NCBI GenBank assembly: GCA_030447805.1
Contig: JAUJOE010000003.1
Coordinates: 233,752 to 297,751, forward strand
Length of the DNA stretch: 64,000 nt
Origin: Nocardioidaceae bacterium
GTDB lineage: Bacteria > Actinomycetota > Actinomycetes > Propionibacteriales > Nocardioidaceae
Direction: 5' to 3'
Below the pieces are notes generated by a model. That model made no database searches. It was not told the origin of the DNA and was given only the letters and a program-made list of their open reading frames with translations. Shown here one piece after another: positions 7,977-17,193 of this stretch (position 1 is its first letter; every line of letters begins with the position of its first letter). The position numbers and the translations under genes were made by a program.

Positions 7977-9095
7977 GTGCTGGACCTGACCAGTCGCCTT
8001 GACCCGGTTCTTTCCGTAGCACGCGAGACTGCCCATGAGGTCGACTCCGCAGCCGCCTTCCCTGCGGATGCCGTCGCCGTCATGCGAGAGTCAGGGCTCC
8101 TCGGCGTGACGCTTCCGGAGGAGGTCGGCGGGCTTGGCGGTGGTCCGGCCGAGCTGGTCGAAGTCGTGACCGCCGTGGCTGGCGCCTGCGGCTCGACCGC
8201 CATGATCTACCTGATGCATGTCAGCGCGGCGATGACCGTCGCAGCGGCGCCGCCATCTGACTGGCCGGATATGCTGCCCGCGCTGGCGTCCGGGCGCAGC
8301 CTCGCCACGTTGGCGTTCTCGGAGGCCGGTTCCCGCTCTCACTTCTGGGCGCCGGTATCCCAGGCCCAGCACAGCGGTTCGGACGTGCGCGTCGACGCTC
8401 GCAAGAGCTTCGTGACATCGGCCGGGTACGCCGACCTCTACGTGACCTCCACAGGCAACGCCGACGCAGACGGCGTCGACCTCTACGCCTTTCCCTCGGA
8501 GACGCCCGGCATCACCGTCGCCGGCCAGTGGCACGGACTCGGGTTGCGCGGCAACGCATCCAGCCCGATGACCTTCGAGGTCGAGGCCGCCTCAACCTAC
8601 CGGGTCGGTCCGGCCGGCGGCGGTTTCGACATCCTGCTGGGAACCGTGATGCCGTGGTTCAACCTCGGCAACGCGGCAGTGTCGGTCGGCCTCAGCCAGG
8701 CGGCCACGGAAGCCGCGGTGAGGCATACCAGTGCCGCACAGCTGGAGCATCTAGCCCAAAGCCTGTCTGCACTTCCCACGATCCGCGCGCAGCTGGCCAA
8801 GATGTCCATCGAACTTGCGTCGACCCGGGCGTACGTCGACCAGGCTGCTGGGCGGATCGCCGAGCCCGCCGACGACACCGTGCTGCACGTGCTTGGCGTC
8901 AAAGCCGCAGCCAACGATGCCGCACTTCGCATCACCGACACAGCGATGCGGGTATGCGGCGGCGCGGCATTCTCCGAGCATCTGCAGATCGACCGGTACT
9001 TCCGGGACGCCAGAGCCGGCCACGTCATGGCACCCACCGCCGACGTCCTCTACGACTTCTACGGCAAGGCCATCACCGGCCAGGCCCTTTTCTGA
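7977..9095 (+). CDS. Acyl-CoA dehydrogenase-family flavoprotein, atypical active-site region
   Basis: A 372-residue protein with the three-part family layout: N-terminal helices (GLLGVTLPEEVGGLGG), a middle beta domain (TLAFSEAGS, KSFVTSAGYADLYVT), and a C-terminal helical domain ending MRVCGGAAFSEHLQIDRYFR and DARAGHV. The flavin-binding CGG and R..RDAR elements are conserved. Where many members carry the Glu base in an EGT motif, this reads APTADV, so it may not be a simple acyl-CoA desaturase; flavin monooxygenases share the fold. GTG 7977 follows a GAGAGGAA ribosome-binding site. It is the third gene of the operon. Confidence 0.8.
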   Translation: MLDLTSRLDPVLSVARETAHEVDSAAAFPADAVAVMRESGLLGVTLPEEVGGLGGGPAELVEVVTAVAGACGSTAMIYLMHVSAAMTVAAAPPSDWPDMLPALASGRSLATLAFSEAGSRSHFWAPVSQAQHSGSDVRVDARKSFVTSAGYADLYVTSTGNADADGVDLYAFPSETPGITVAGQWHGLGLRGNASSPMTFEVEAASTYRVGPAGGGFDILLGTVMPWFNLGNAAVSVGLSQAATEAAVRHTSAAQLEHLAQSLSALPTIRAQLAKMSIELASTRAYVDQAAGRIAEPADDTVLHVLGVKAAANDAALRITDTAMRVCGGAAFSEHLQIDRYFRDARAGHVMAPTADVLYDFYGKAITGQALF

Positions 9096-9114
9096 GCACC
9101 AGGAGAGGATTCAC

Positions 9115-9927
9115 GTGAGCGAACCGCTGCTGGTGGGTGCCGTCGCGTACACCCCGAACGTCGTTCCCATCTGGGAAGGGATGCGCGACTACTTCGCAGA
9201 CACAGACGCGCCGATTGACTTCATCTTGTACTCCAACTACGGACGCCAGGTTGATGCCCTCCTCGCCGGCAGCATCGACCTCGCCTGGAACACGAACTTG
9301 GCCTGGGTCCGAACCGTGGGCCAGACCCAGGGAGCCTGCCGCGCCCTGGCCATGCGTGACACCGACACGGTCTTCCAGACGGTTCTGGTCGCACGCGCCG
9401 GAAGCAACCTCGACGGGATCGAGAGCCTGCGCGGCAAACGGTTGGCGCTGGGTTCACAAGACTCCGCACAGGCCGCCATACTGCCGGTGCACTACCTGCA
9501 ACAAGCCGGCCTGGACAGCGACTCGGTGGAGCTCATTCGGATCAACAGCGACGTGGGCAAGCACGGTGACACCGGCCGAAGCGAGCTGGACGCCCTCCGG
9601 GCCGTCCTCGAAGAACGCGCCGACGCCGCGGCCATCGGCATCAACACCTGGGAGGCGATGGGCCGCGAGGACCTGATGCCTGGTGCGTTCGAGGCGTTCT
9701 GGACGTCACCGACGTACAGCCACTGCAACTTCACGGCACTCCCCAGTCTCGGCGCCGATCGAGCCGGTCCCTGGGTCGAGGCCCTGTTTGCCATGGACTG
9801 GGAGAACCCTCGGCATCGGGAGATTCTCGAGATGGAAGGACTGCGCAAATGGGTCCCGCCGGAGCTGGCCGGTTACGCCTCGTTGTTCGAGGCGGTTGAG
9901 ACCCAAGGGATCTCCATCCAATGGTGA
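9115..9927 (+). CDS. PhnD/substrate-binding-fold protein without signal peptide
   Basis: A 270-residue protein similar to phosphonate/phosphate ABC-transporter binding proteins: VGAVAYTPNVVPIWEGMRDY, a ligand-pocket-like YSNYGRQVDALLAGSIDLAW, and SLRGKRLALGSQDSAQAAIL. It starts at GTG 9115 after a strong AGGAGAGG site and has no signal peptide or lipobox. No permease or ATPase gene is nearby. Cytosolic proteins of this fold act as enzymes (MqnA/MqnD in futalosine menaquinone synthesis, THI5 in thiamine synthesis), and MqnA/D partner radical SAM enzymes. An enzymatic role here is therefore plausible but unproven. Confidence 0.75.
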   Translation: MSEPLLVGAVAYTPNVVPIWEGMRDYFADTDAPIDFILYSNYGRQVDALLAGSIDLAWNTNLAWVRTVGQTQGACRALAMRDTDTVFQTVLVARAGSNLDGIESLRGKRLALGSQDSAQAAILPVHYLQQAGLDSDSVELIRINSDVGKHGDTGRSELDALRAVLEERADAAAIGINTWEAMGREDLMPGAFEAFWTSPTYSHCNFTALPSLGADRAGPWVEALFAMDWENPRHREILEMEGLRKWVPPELAGYASLFEAVETQGISIQW

Positions 9928-10955
9928 ACGACGCGAGCGTCCTCCAAGCGAAGGTGAATCCCCGGCTGCTGCTCGACTTGATCGAGCGGGTCGGCGCTGC
10001 GGCGCGGTATGGCGTGGTTCAGGTGCCGCTGGGTGACGCAGACCACGGCCAGCAGGAAGAGGTCGTTGCCGCCTGGTGCGAACGCACCGGCAATGAGCTC
10101 GTCGAGGTCAGCGGCGGCGTCGCCAAGATACGCCGAGGAAGGAGCGCCGACCCGTTCGACGGACTCCTGCCCGACCAGATCCCGGGCACCCGCCTGTGGA
10201 TGTACACGAACTTCGACTGCAACCTTGCGTGCGACTACTGCTGCGTGCGGTCTTCCCCCCAGACCGCCAGGGCCGCCCTGGGCATCGACCGGGTACGCCG
10301 GCTGGCCGCGGAGGCAGTCGACGCGGGCGTGTCAGAGCTGATCCTCACCGGCGGGGAACCCTTCCTGCTGCCAGACATCGACGCCCTGGTCGCAGCCTGC
10401 ACCGCCGTCCTGCCGACCACGTTGCTGACCAACGGAATGCTGCTTCGGGGGCGGCGGCTTGATGCGCTGCGCCGCATGGACCGCGACCGACTCATCCTGC
10501 AGATCAGCCTCGACTCCCCCACCAGTGAGATCCATGACGCACACCGCGGAAGGGGGTCCTGGGACCGCGCCGTGACCGGTATCAAGATCGCCAGAGAAGA
10601 AGGGTTCAGGGTCAAGGTGGCGGCGACGCTGCCCTACGAGCAGACGCACGCCGTCGAACCCTTCCACCAGTTCCTCGAAGGCTTGGGCATCGACCGCGAG
10701 GACCGGGTGATCCGCGCCCTCGCTCACCGCGGAGTAGCCGAGCAAGGCATCGAACTCACCCTCGAGACACTGATCCCGGAGGTCACGGTCACAGACACCG
10801 GCGTCTACTGGCACCCTGTCAGTGCCGAACACGCTGACCAGCTGGTGACCCGCGACATCTTTCCTCTCCAGGCCGCCATCACCCAGGTGCGCCACCGCTT
10901 CGCCGAACACCGCGCCCACGCCGTCGCAGCCGCCCAATGGTTCCCCTGCGCCTGA
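9921..10955 (+). CDS. Radical SAM protein with N-terminal TusA-like domain
   Basis: A 344-residue protein. The 4Fe-4S ligands are Cys100, Cys104 and Cys107 (CNLACDYCC), and the SAM-binding GGEP lies at 144-147. Residues about 10-72 resemble TusA/SirA sulfur carriers (EVVAAWCERTGNELVEV), but the CPxP Cys position is occupied by VNP, so the persulfide site is absent. A C-terminal region (VTDTGVYWHPVS) lacks a SPASM Cys cluster. It starts 7 nt inside the preceding gene (or at GTG 9924), indicating translational coupling. Substrate unknown; it is the last gene of the operon and converges on the Xre-TPR gene. Confidence 0.85.
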   Translation: MVNDASVLQAKVNPRLLLDLIERVGAAARYGVVQVPLGDADHGQQEEVVAAWCERTGNELVEVSGGVAKIRRGRSADPFDGLLPDQIPGTRLWMYTNFDCNLACDYCCVRSSPQTARAALGIDRVRRLAAEAVDAGVSELILTGGEPFLLPDIDALVAACTAVLPTTLLTNGMLLRGRRLDALRRMDRDRLILQISLDSPTSEIHDAHRGRGSWDRAVTGIKIAREEGFRVKVAATLPYEQTHAVEPFHQFLEGLGIDREDRVIRALAHRGVAEQGIELTLETLIPEVTVTDTGVYWHPVSAEHADQLVTRDIFPLQAAITQVRHRFAEHRAHAVAAAQWFPCA

Positions 10956-11009
10956 GTCGGACGAAATCCTCAAGAAAGCAAACCGTCAGACAACTTCAGA
11001 AACGGCCCA

Positions 11010-12368
11010 CTAGTTGCCCGCCGCTTGCTTGTTCAAGCGTTCCACGCCTCTCGGTCGAAGACCCGCCGAAACCGCAGCGCAGCGATAGGCGTCTCGCGAC
11101 GCATCGACGTCCCCCATTGCATCCAGGAGTGTTCCCAAGTCGAGCCACAACTGGGCAGCCCGACGGTCCGCGCCGACGGCGGTGAGAGTCATGACGGCAG
11201 CTCGGAAGGCTGACTGGGCGCCCTCCATATCCCCCCTTGCTGCAGCCGCCTGTCCCTGAATCGAGCATGCGTCGGCCGCCACCAGGGGAGCTGCTTCGGC
11301 GGCGGCCTCATAGGTCTTACTCGCCATAGCACACGCACGCGAGTAGTCCCCGCGGAGCAGCCACGTGCGGGCGAGACCCATATCGTTTCGGAGTTTGTCA
11401 ATCTGGCTGGCGCTGCTTGTGACCATTGAGCTGGCTGCTGCTTCGAGATTTGCTTGAGCCTCTTCCAGTTCCGGAGGATCGAGCTGCAGCTGCATTAGGC
11501 CGAGCTGAGACCGAAGTCTTGCGAGGCTTCGCGCGTCGCCACCTTCGCCGAGCATTGCGAGGGCCCGCTGCGCCAAGGCAATTGCTGTGGGCAGTGACCC
11601 ACGCTTCATTTCCAGCACGCTTGCGTTCCAATATGCCGAGGCCCTGGCCTGTATTGAACCAGTTTTCTCAGCCGCCTCGCTTGCTCGCCGGCATAAACGA
11701 ACTGCATACTCGATGTCACCGCGTTCGAAGTGGGCGGCGGCGAGTGTCACAGTCAGCTGTATGGCTTCGTCAGAACCGTTCAAGCCCCACTCGGAGGCTT
11801 TTTCTAAGAGTCGTTCGCCGACTTCGATGGCGCGGCCATTGTCCCCAAGCTCACGGTGGCACCGACATAAGGCAATCCCGCTGACAAAGGCAAGGACACC
11901 CTCCTCCTCACGAATCAGAGTCTCGAATTCCTCAACGGCTGCTTCAACTTGTCCTGACACCTCCAGCGCGCGAGCGCGGATGGACCGAGCGCGTCGTACA
12001 ACGGGCGTGTCCAGTGAGCCCTCTGCCTTCAGCAGGATTCCGACGCGACGGAGGGCCTCACCAGCGTCACCCATCTCAAGGGCAATTTCGGCGTAATCAA
12101 CCTCTAGTCGCATCGCCTCGGCGTCCTGAGCGGGCAGACCTTCAAGCAGATCGGCGACTGTGAGCCGCAGCTGGTTGGCGATTACCTCCAGCACTCGAGG
12201 GTCTGGCCGACGCTGACCCGATTCGATGCGGGAGATGTAGCTGATCGTGACCTGTTCCGACGCAAGATCTTGTTGCGTCATCCCCGCCGCGGTGCGGGCG
12301 GCGCGGATACGCGCGCCAAGTAGCGATGGGTCAATCGCTCGAAGCTGCTCTACCTCGCGTTCATTCAC
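11010..12368 (-). CDS. Xre HTH regulator with C-terminal TPR array
   Basis: A 452-residue protein. The N-terminal HTH (about 16-72) has MTQQDLASEQVTISYISRIE. It is followed by helical tetratricopeptide-like repeats to the end (for example EMGDAGEALRRVGILLKAEG, ERGDIEYAVRLCRRA, AARGDMEGAQSAFRAA). This architecture is common in actinobacterial regulators and in peptide-sensing RRNPP-type regulators. The start is GTG 12368. Its codons are visibly more A/T-rich than its neighbours. It faces the DoxX-radical SAM operon tail to tail and is a candidate regulator of it; no peptide signal gene was seen. Confidence 0.85.
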   Translation of the reverse strand: MNEREVEQLRAIDPSLLGARIRAARTAAGMTQQDLASEQVTISYISRIESGQRRPDPRVLEVIANQLRLTVADLLEGLPAQDAEAMRLEVDYAEIALEMGDAGEALRRVGILLKAEGSLDTPVVRRARSIRARALEVSGQVEAAVEEFETLIREEEGVLAFVSGIALCRCHRELGDNGRAIEVGERLLEKASEWGLNGSDEAIQLTVTLAAAHFERGDIEYAVRLCRRASEAAEKTGSIQARASAYWNASVLEMKRGSLPTAIALAQRALAMLGEGGDARSLARLRSQLGLMQLQLDPPELEEAQANLEAAASSMVTSSASQIDKLRNDMGLARTWLLRGDYSRACAMASKTYEAAAEAAPLVAADACSIQGQAAAARGDMEGAQSAFRAAVMTLTAVGADRRAAQLWLDLGTLLDAMGDVDASRDAYRCAAVSAGLRPRGVERLNKQAAGN

Positions 12369-12380
12369 ACACCAAGTGTG
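12368..12380. promoter_or_regulatory. Palindrome overlapping the start of the Xre-TPR gene
   Basis: CACACCAAGTGTG is a perfect 5+3+5 palindrome. Its first base is the first base of the GTG start codon read on the minus strand, so a bound dimer would block initiation. It could be the autoregulatory site of the Xre-TPR protein. Nothing further is recognised in the 294-nt gap to 12662. Confidence 0.4.
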
Positions 12381-12662
12381 CCGCGTCCCATTCTGCGAAC
12401 GCTCAAGACTTGCCGGCTAGCCAGCGAGTTCGCCGTCGAGGTTTCCGCAGACGGTACGCGGGACTGTAGGCGCTGGCACAAGGGGAGATCAGATCTTCAA
12501 GACGACTCAGCTACGAAGCTGCCATGTCGGCTACCCGCCTGCCGATCGCCACATTGGGAGTTGCTATCGTCTTCGTGACGCCGGTGGGGGTAGGTCGCTG
12601 ATGTCAGGGCGTCTCGTCCGTCCAAGTGCAGCCGATCAGGCTGTGAACAACCGAGGTCTCGG

Positions 12663-13255
12663 TCAAGACTCGCAGGCGATCCCGTCCTTATCAGCGTCCA
12701 GGCCGTGCGGATCGTCACCGGTCACGGTGATAGGCCCGTTCACGTCTGCACAGTCGACGTCCGGTGGGTATGGCGGCACGCATGGGCTGTAGTCAGTGGC
12801 ACAACCACCGGCTGGCGGCGGCACCACAGTCGGTGGAGGAGGAGGGGCCGTGGCCGGTGGCGGTGGAGCCGTAGTTGGCGCCACATGCGGGCCGCCGCAG
12901 ATGCCCCACAGTCCTCGCCCAGTCGCTCGGGCGCGAGCCTCAGCGAACTGGTACTGCGCTTGGCGGGAGTAGGCGGTGTCGTAGCTGTACTCGGCTGCGG
13001 CGCCTCGTTGGATCATGGCCAGCCCGAAGTCGTAGGGACCGCCGCGCACCTGCAGATATGCCAGCGTTCGCCCGTAGGCGTCGATGCGGCCCTGCGACGG
13101 GTCGGACACCAGCCGCACCTGCTTGCCGGTCAGCAGTTGGCCCGCGAGCAGTGATGCACGTGGCCCGCCGCACTCCACGGGTGATGACGGGTCCACCGTC
13201 TCAGGAGTGTCGATCCCGATAACTCGGATACTCGTCTCGCCGCAGGACCCGTCTA
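12663..13255 (-). pseudogene. Truncated thermonuclease (SNase) with Excalibur domain; 5' end missing
   Basis: The frame reads SIRVIGIDTPETVDP, then a nuclease core (GRTLAYLQVRGG, ATGRGLWGICGG), a Pro/Thr-rich linker, and a C-terminal Excalibur calcium-binding motif ending DADKDGIACES. Such proteins are normally secreted. The signal peptide and first nuclease strands are gone: upstream of about 13250 the sequence becomes the opposite-strand integrase fragment. The internal GTG at 13196 cannot rebuild the missing N-terminus, so an active enzyme is unlikely. Confidence 0.7.
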
Positions 13256-13969
13256 CAGGATCTGACTCCCGTGCGGTTGAACCTGCTGTACGGACATCTG
13301 CTGAAGGAGGGCAGAGTTCGCGGAGGTGGTGGTCTGGCTCCCAAGACCGTTCAGAACGTGCACCGCATGCTTCACCGCGCGCTCCGGGATGCCGTCAAGT
13401 GGGATTACCTGCCGCGAAACGTCGCCGAAGACGCTGCGCCGCCACATGTCCGTCGCATGAAACCAAACATCTGGACGCCCGAGCAGTTGGCAGAGTTCGT
13501 CGCTCAAGTAGACGGGGATCGCTTCTTTGCGCTGTGGCTGCTTGTCTGCACGACGGGCTTGCGCCGCGGCGAGTTGGCTGGGCTAACCAGGCACGACATC
13601 GACCTGGAGCATGGCACTGTCTCCCCCACCGTGACGCGAGTTGTCGTCGGCGGCTACGCCGCTGAGTCAGATCCCAAGACCGCTCACGGCGAACGGGTGG
13701 TGGCCCTCGACCCAAGGACGCGCGACGCTCTTCAGGACTACATCGTCACCTGGGATCAGGAGCGGCACCTCTTCGGACAGTCCTCTGCAGGTCTGCTTTT
13801 CGTCTGGCAGGATGGCCGGCCTCTGCATCCGGACACCATCACCGCGCTTTTCCACAAGCACGTGGCCGCGGCAGGGTTGCCGAAGATCCGGCTCCACGAT
13901 GTCAGGCACTCGTACGCCTCCGCCGCGCTGAAGGCAGGCATCGCCGCCAAAGTCGTTAGCGAGCGTTAG
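13223..13969 (+). pseudogene. Tyrosine recombinase/integrase fragment, truncated at both ends
   Basis: From about 13250 the frame reads LQDLTPVRLN, then SAM-like N-domain sequence (LAPKTVQNVHRMLHRALRDA) and the catalytic domain with the first Arg (TTGLRRGELAGL), the beta-hairpin Lys region and the HxxR box (LHDVRHSYASAAL). It stops at GIAAKVVSER, just before the segment that would carry the second His and the nucleophilic Tyr. The N-terminal arm-binding domain is also missing. TAG at 13967-13969 is already tRNA sequence. This is an inactive scar of a tRNA-targeting integrative element. Confidence 0.8.
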
Positions 13970-14040
13970 CGGGGGCAGGATTTGAACCTGCGACCTCTGG
14001 GTTATGAGCCCAGCGAGCTACCGAACTGCTCCACCCCGCG
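13967..14040 (-). tRNA. tRNA-fMet (initiator, anticodon CAT)
   Basis: The cloverleaf folds with acceptor CGCGGGG, anticodon loop CTCATAA on a CTGGG/CCCAG stem (three G-C pairs, an initiator hallmark), and TTCAAAT T-loop with GCAGG/CCTGC stem. Position 1 is C, unpaired with position 72 as in initiators, but base 72 is T rather than the usual A, and CCA is not encoded. The 3' end coincides with the integrase fragment stop, so the last bases were probably replaced by recombination. Confidence 0.93.
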
Positions 14041-14188
14041 TTGGCTGTCTTCTTCGCAGCGGAAACCAACTCTACGACGCCGCCGGTGCACGATCAAATG
14101 CCGGCATCTTCAGCACCAACCGCGCTTACCGAGGATCTGCCGGGCTTGGACGTGCGCCGTGGGTCTGCGATTCACGGGCGGAATGGTG

Positions 14189-17135
14189 TTACCCACCCTC
14201 GTTGGGCGGCGGTGTGGTCTCAGCGGACTGCTCGCGCATGCCACCGCCTTGCCGAGCCACGCCATGCCCTGCTCGTTGGCGGCCTGGTAGTCGCCCAGCC
14301 GCCCCTCTTCCAAGGCGGTCTGAGCCTCTTCGAACTTGGTTTGGGCGTTGGTGAGGAAGCGCGTCAGTTTCTGCTCGTCCGTCTCCTTCGGGCCGCCCTG
14401 ATTGTTCCCACCCTCGCCAGACCCGTTCCCATTGGTCTCCGTCTCCTCCTCCACCGACTCGGACAGTCCCAGCGCCTGGGCGAAAGCCTCCTCGAACGAC
14501 GTACCGATGCCGACGTCGTCGCCGATCGACAGCACGACGAACTGCAGGATGGGATAGCTGCCGGTGCCGCTGCCGCGGAAGGTGTAGACAGGCTGCACGT
14601 AGAGCAGCTCGTCGCCCAGCGGCAACGTGAGCAGGTTGCCCATCTGGGCGTTGGTGCCGCTCTGCTTGTACTTCAGCAGCTCAGCCGACACCGTTGGGTC
14701 GTTGGACATGGCGTTGGCCACCTGACCCGGACCGCTGACCGCGTTGTTGCTCGGCAGCTCCAGCACGGTGAACTTGCCGTAGTCACTCGCTTGTCGCGTC
14801 GCGTTGACGGCCATGAAGCTGGCCAGGTTCTGCCGGCTCTGCGGCACGTACACGCTGGTCAGCGAGAACTGCGCGGGGCCCTCGGGTAGCTGCACGGTCA
14901 GGTAGAACGGCGGCTGCTTGACACCGGCCCTGGTCGTAACGGTCGGGTCTTCCGGCACCAGCCAGTTCTCCGAGCCTCCGTAGAAGGTCTTGGGGTCGGT
15001 GATGTGGTACGTCGACAACGCCGCCCGCTGCACCTTGAACAGGTCCTCCGGGTAGCGCAGGTGCGCCAACAGCTCTGGTGAGATCTCCGACCTCGGCTGC
15101 ACGACCCCGGGAAGGCGCCCTGCCACGCCTTCAGCAGCGGGTCGGTCTCGTCCCACGCATACAAGGTCACGGTGCCGTCGTAGGCGTCGACGGTCGCCTT
15201 CACCGAGTTGCGGATGTAGTTGATCTCGTCGGACTGCTGGCCGGCCACCGCTTGTCCGCGAGTGGTCAACGAGTCGCTGGTCACGTTGCTGAGGTCGACC
15301 AGGTCCGACATCGGGTAGTTCGACGTGGACGTGTAACCGTCGATGATCCACACCAGTCGCTCGTCGACCACCGCGGGGTAGGTGTCGCCGTCGACGGTCA
15401 GCCACGGCGCGACCTGTCGCACCATGTCGCGCGGGCTGCGGTCGTAGATGATCTTCGACTCGCTGTTCACCCGACCAGATAGCAGGATCGAGGAGTCCCA
15501 GAACTTCGCGGCGTACAGCAGCTGGCTGGCCGTCGACCCGATCGGCACCCTCCTTTGCCGTCGTACGTCGTGTTGCGCGCCACGCCAGCCTCCGTGCCCG
15601 TGTCCGTCTCCGGGATGTTGAGCTCCACCGGAGTCGCGCCCGGCGGCGCGCCGACGATCGAGTAGGCGGGCTCGGTCTCGCCGTAGTACACGCGCTGCTC
15701 GAAGTCGCCGAGCTCACCCTCCGACGGCAGGCCCTCCTGCGCCCACACCGGTTCCCCTTCGGGGTCTCGCTCGTCGCCGTACGCCGCGACCACGCCGTAC
15801 CCGTGCGTGTAGACGGTGTGCTCGTTGGTCCAGTTGCGCTGGCTCGGCAGCAACCCGTTGAGGTTGAGCTCCCGTGCGGCGATCACGACGTCCTGCGGCA
15901 GTCCCTCCCGGGATCGCGTAGCGGTCGACGTCGAGCACCTCAGGCATCTGGTAGAAGCCGCGCTGCTGCTGCAGCTGCTCGAACGCCTGCGACACCAGCT
16001 GGGGGTCGATCAGGCGCACGCCGGGCAGGTCCTCAGCCGCGGCCTGCAGCTCCTCCGGGCTGTCGGTCGTCTCGCCGGCGTACGGCTTGATCTCCACGTC
16101 GTCGAGGTCGTACGCCGTCCGGGTCGCGTCGATGTTGCGCTGGATGTAGACGGCCTCCTTGTCGGCCTGGGACGGGACGACCCGGAACCGCTGCACGATC
16201 GCCGGCCAGATGCCGCCGATGAGGATCGCCGACAGCACCAGCAGGCCCATGCCGAGGACCGGCAGCATCCAGCCCGGCCGCACCACGTTGGCGAAGAACA
16301 GCAGCGCGCAGATGACGGCGATGATCGCCAGGATGTTCTTGGCCGGCAGCACCGCGTTCGCGTCGGTGTAGGAGATGCCCGTGAGGAGGTCGCCGTCGGC
16401 CATCGCCAGGCCGTAGCGGTCCAGCCAGTAGGAAACCGCCTTCAGCAACATGAACAAGCCGAGCAGCACCGACAGCTGGATCTGGGCACCCGACGAGATC
16501 TTGTCGCGCTGCGCCTGCAGCCGGATGCCGCCGTACAGGTAATGCGTCACGGCGGTCGCGATCAGCGTGATGATGAGCACGGTGAAGCCGAAGCTGACAA
16601 GGAACCGGTACCAGGGGTAGCTGAAGATGAAGAAGCCGATGTCGCGGCCGAAGTACACATCGGGCTGACCGAACGGCACCCCGTTGCGCCACAGCAGGTA
16701 CGTCTTCCACTGCCCCGACGCGCTGGCCCCCCCGAAGAGCAGCATCACCGCGCCGACCCCCAACAGCACCCAGTGCCGGACCGGGTCGACGGCGTCTTGG
16801 TAGCGCTCCACGGTGGGGTTGGAGTAGCTGTCGCCGAACAGGATCGGTCGCGACCGGAACGCCAGCAGCACGTTGCCGACGACGACGCCGGCGAGCAGCA
16901 GCCCGAAGACGGCGAACAGCGCGATCCGGGTCCACAACACGGTGGTGAAGACCGACGTGTAGCCGAGCGAGGAGAACCACATCTTGTCGGTCCACACCTC
17001 GACGAAGACCGAGCCGAGCACCGCGAGCACGACAACGATCGCTAGCGTCGGGAGCAACGCCCGCGGGCGACGTGATGGGGTACGGCGGGTGCGTTCCGCC
17101 CCGGCGGAGCTTCCCTCGTCAAAGATGCCGCTCAC
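14189..17135 (-). CDS. UPF0182 family membrane protein (four frameshifts)
   Basis: About 980 residues when frames are joined, the normal family length. The N-terminal half has about seven membrane helices (ALLPTLAIVVVLAVLGSVFV onward) followed by a large outer domain (RNWTNEHTVYTHGYGVVAAY; GDELLYVQPVYTF) and an acidic Gly-rich tail. The frame shifts near 15907 (GGGAGGG), 15550 (GGG where four G are expected), 15110 (GGGG where five are expected) and 14240. The last joins to MREQSAETT and TAA at 14189. Homopolymer context suggests sequence error. Function is unknown in the family. It is next to PPA1309 and the PDZ-Lon protease. Confidence 0.85.
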
Positions 17136-17193
17136 CTGACTCCTTCAGCGCTTCGGCGACGGGTGCAGCACGTCCCGCCCTGTCGTTCGGCCG

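Noticed and set aside
9115..9927. Calling the PhnD-like gene a phosphonate transporter component
   Set aside because: No signal peptide or lipobox, and no permease or ATPase gene in the operon.
15816..17045. Long plus-strand open frame opposite UPF0182
   Set aside because: His/Arg/Asp-rich antisense shadow of membrane helices.
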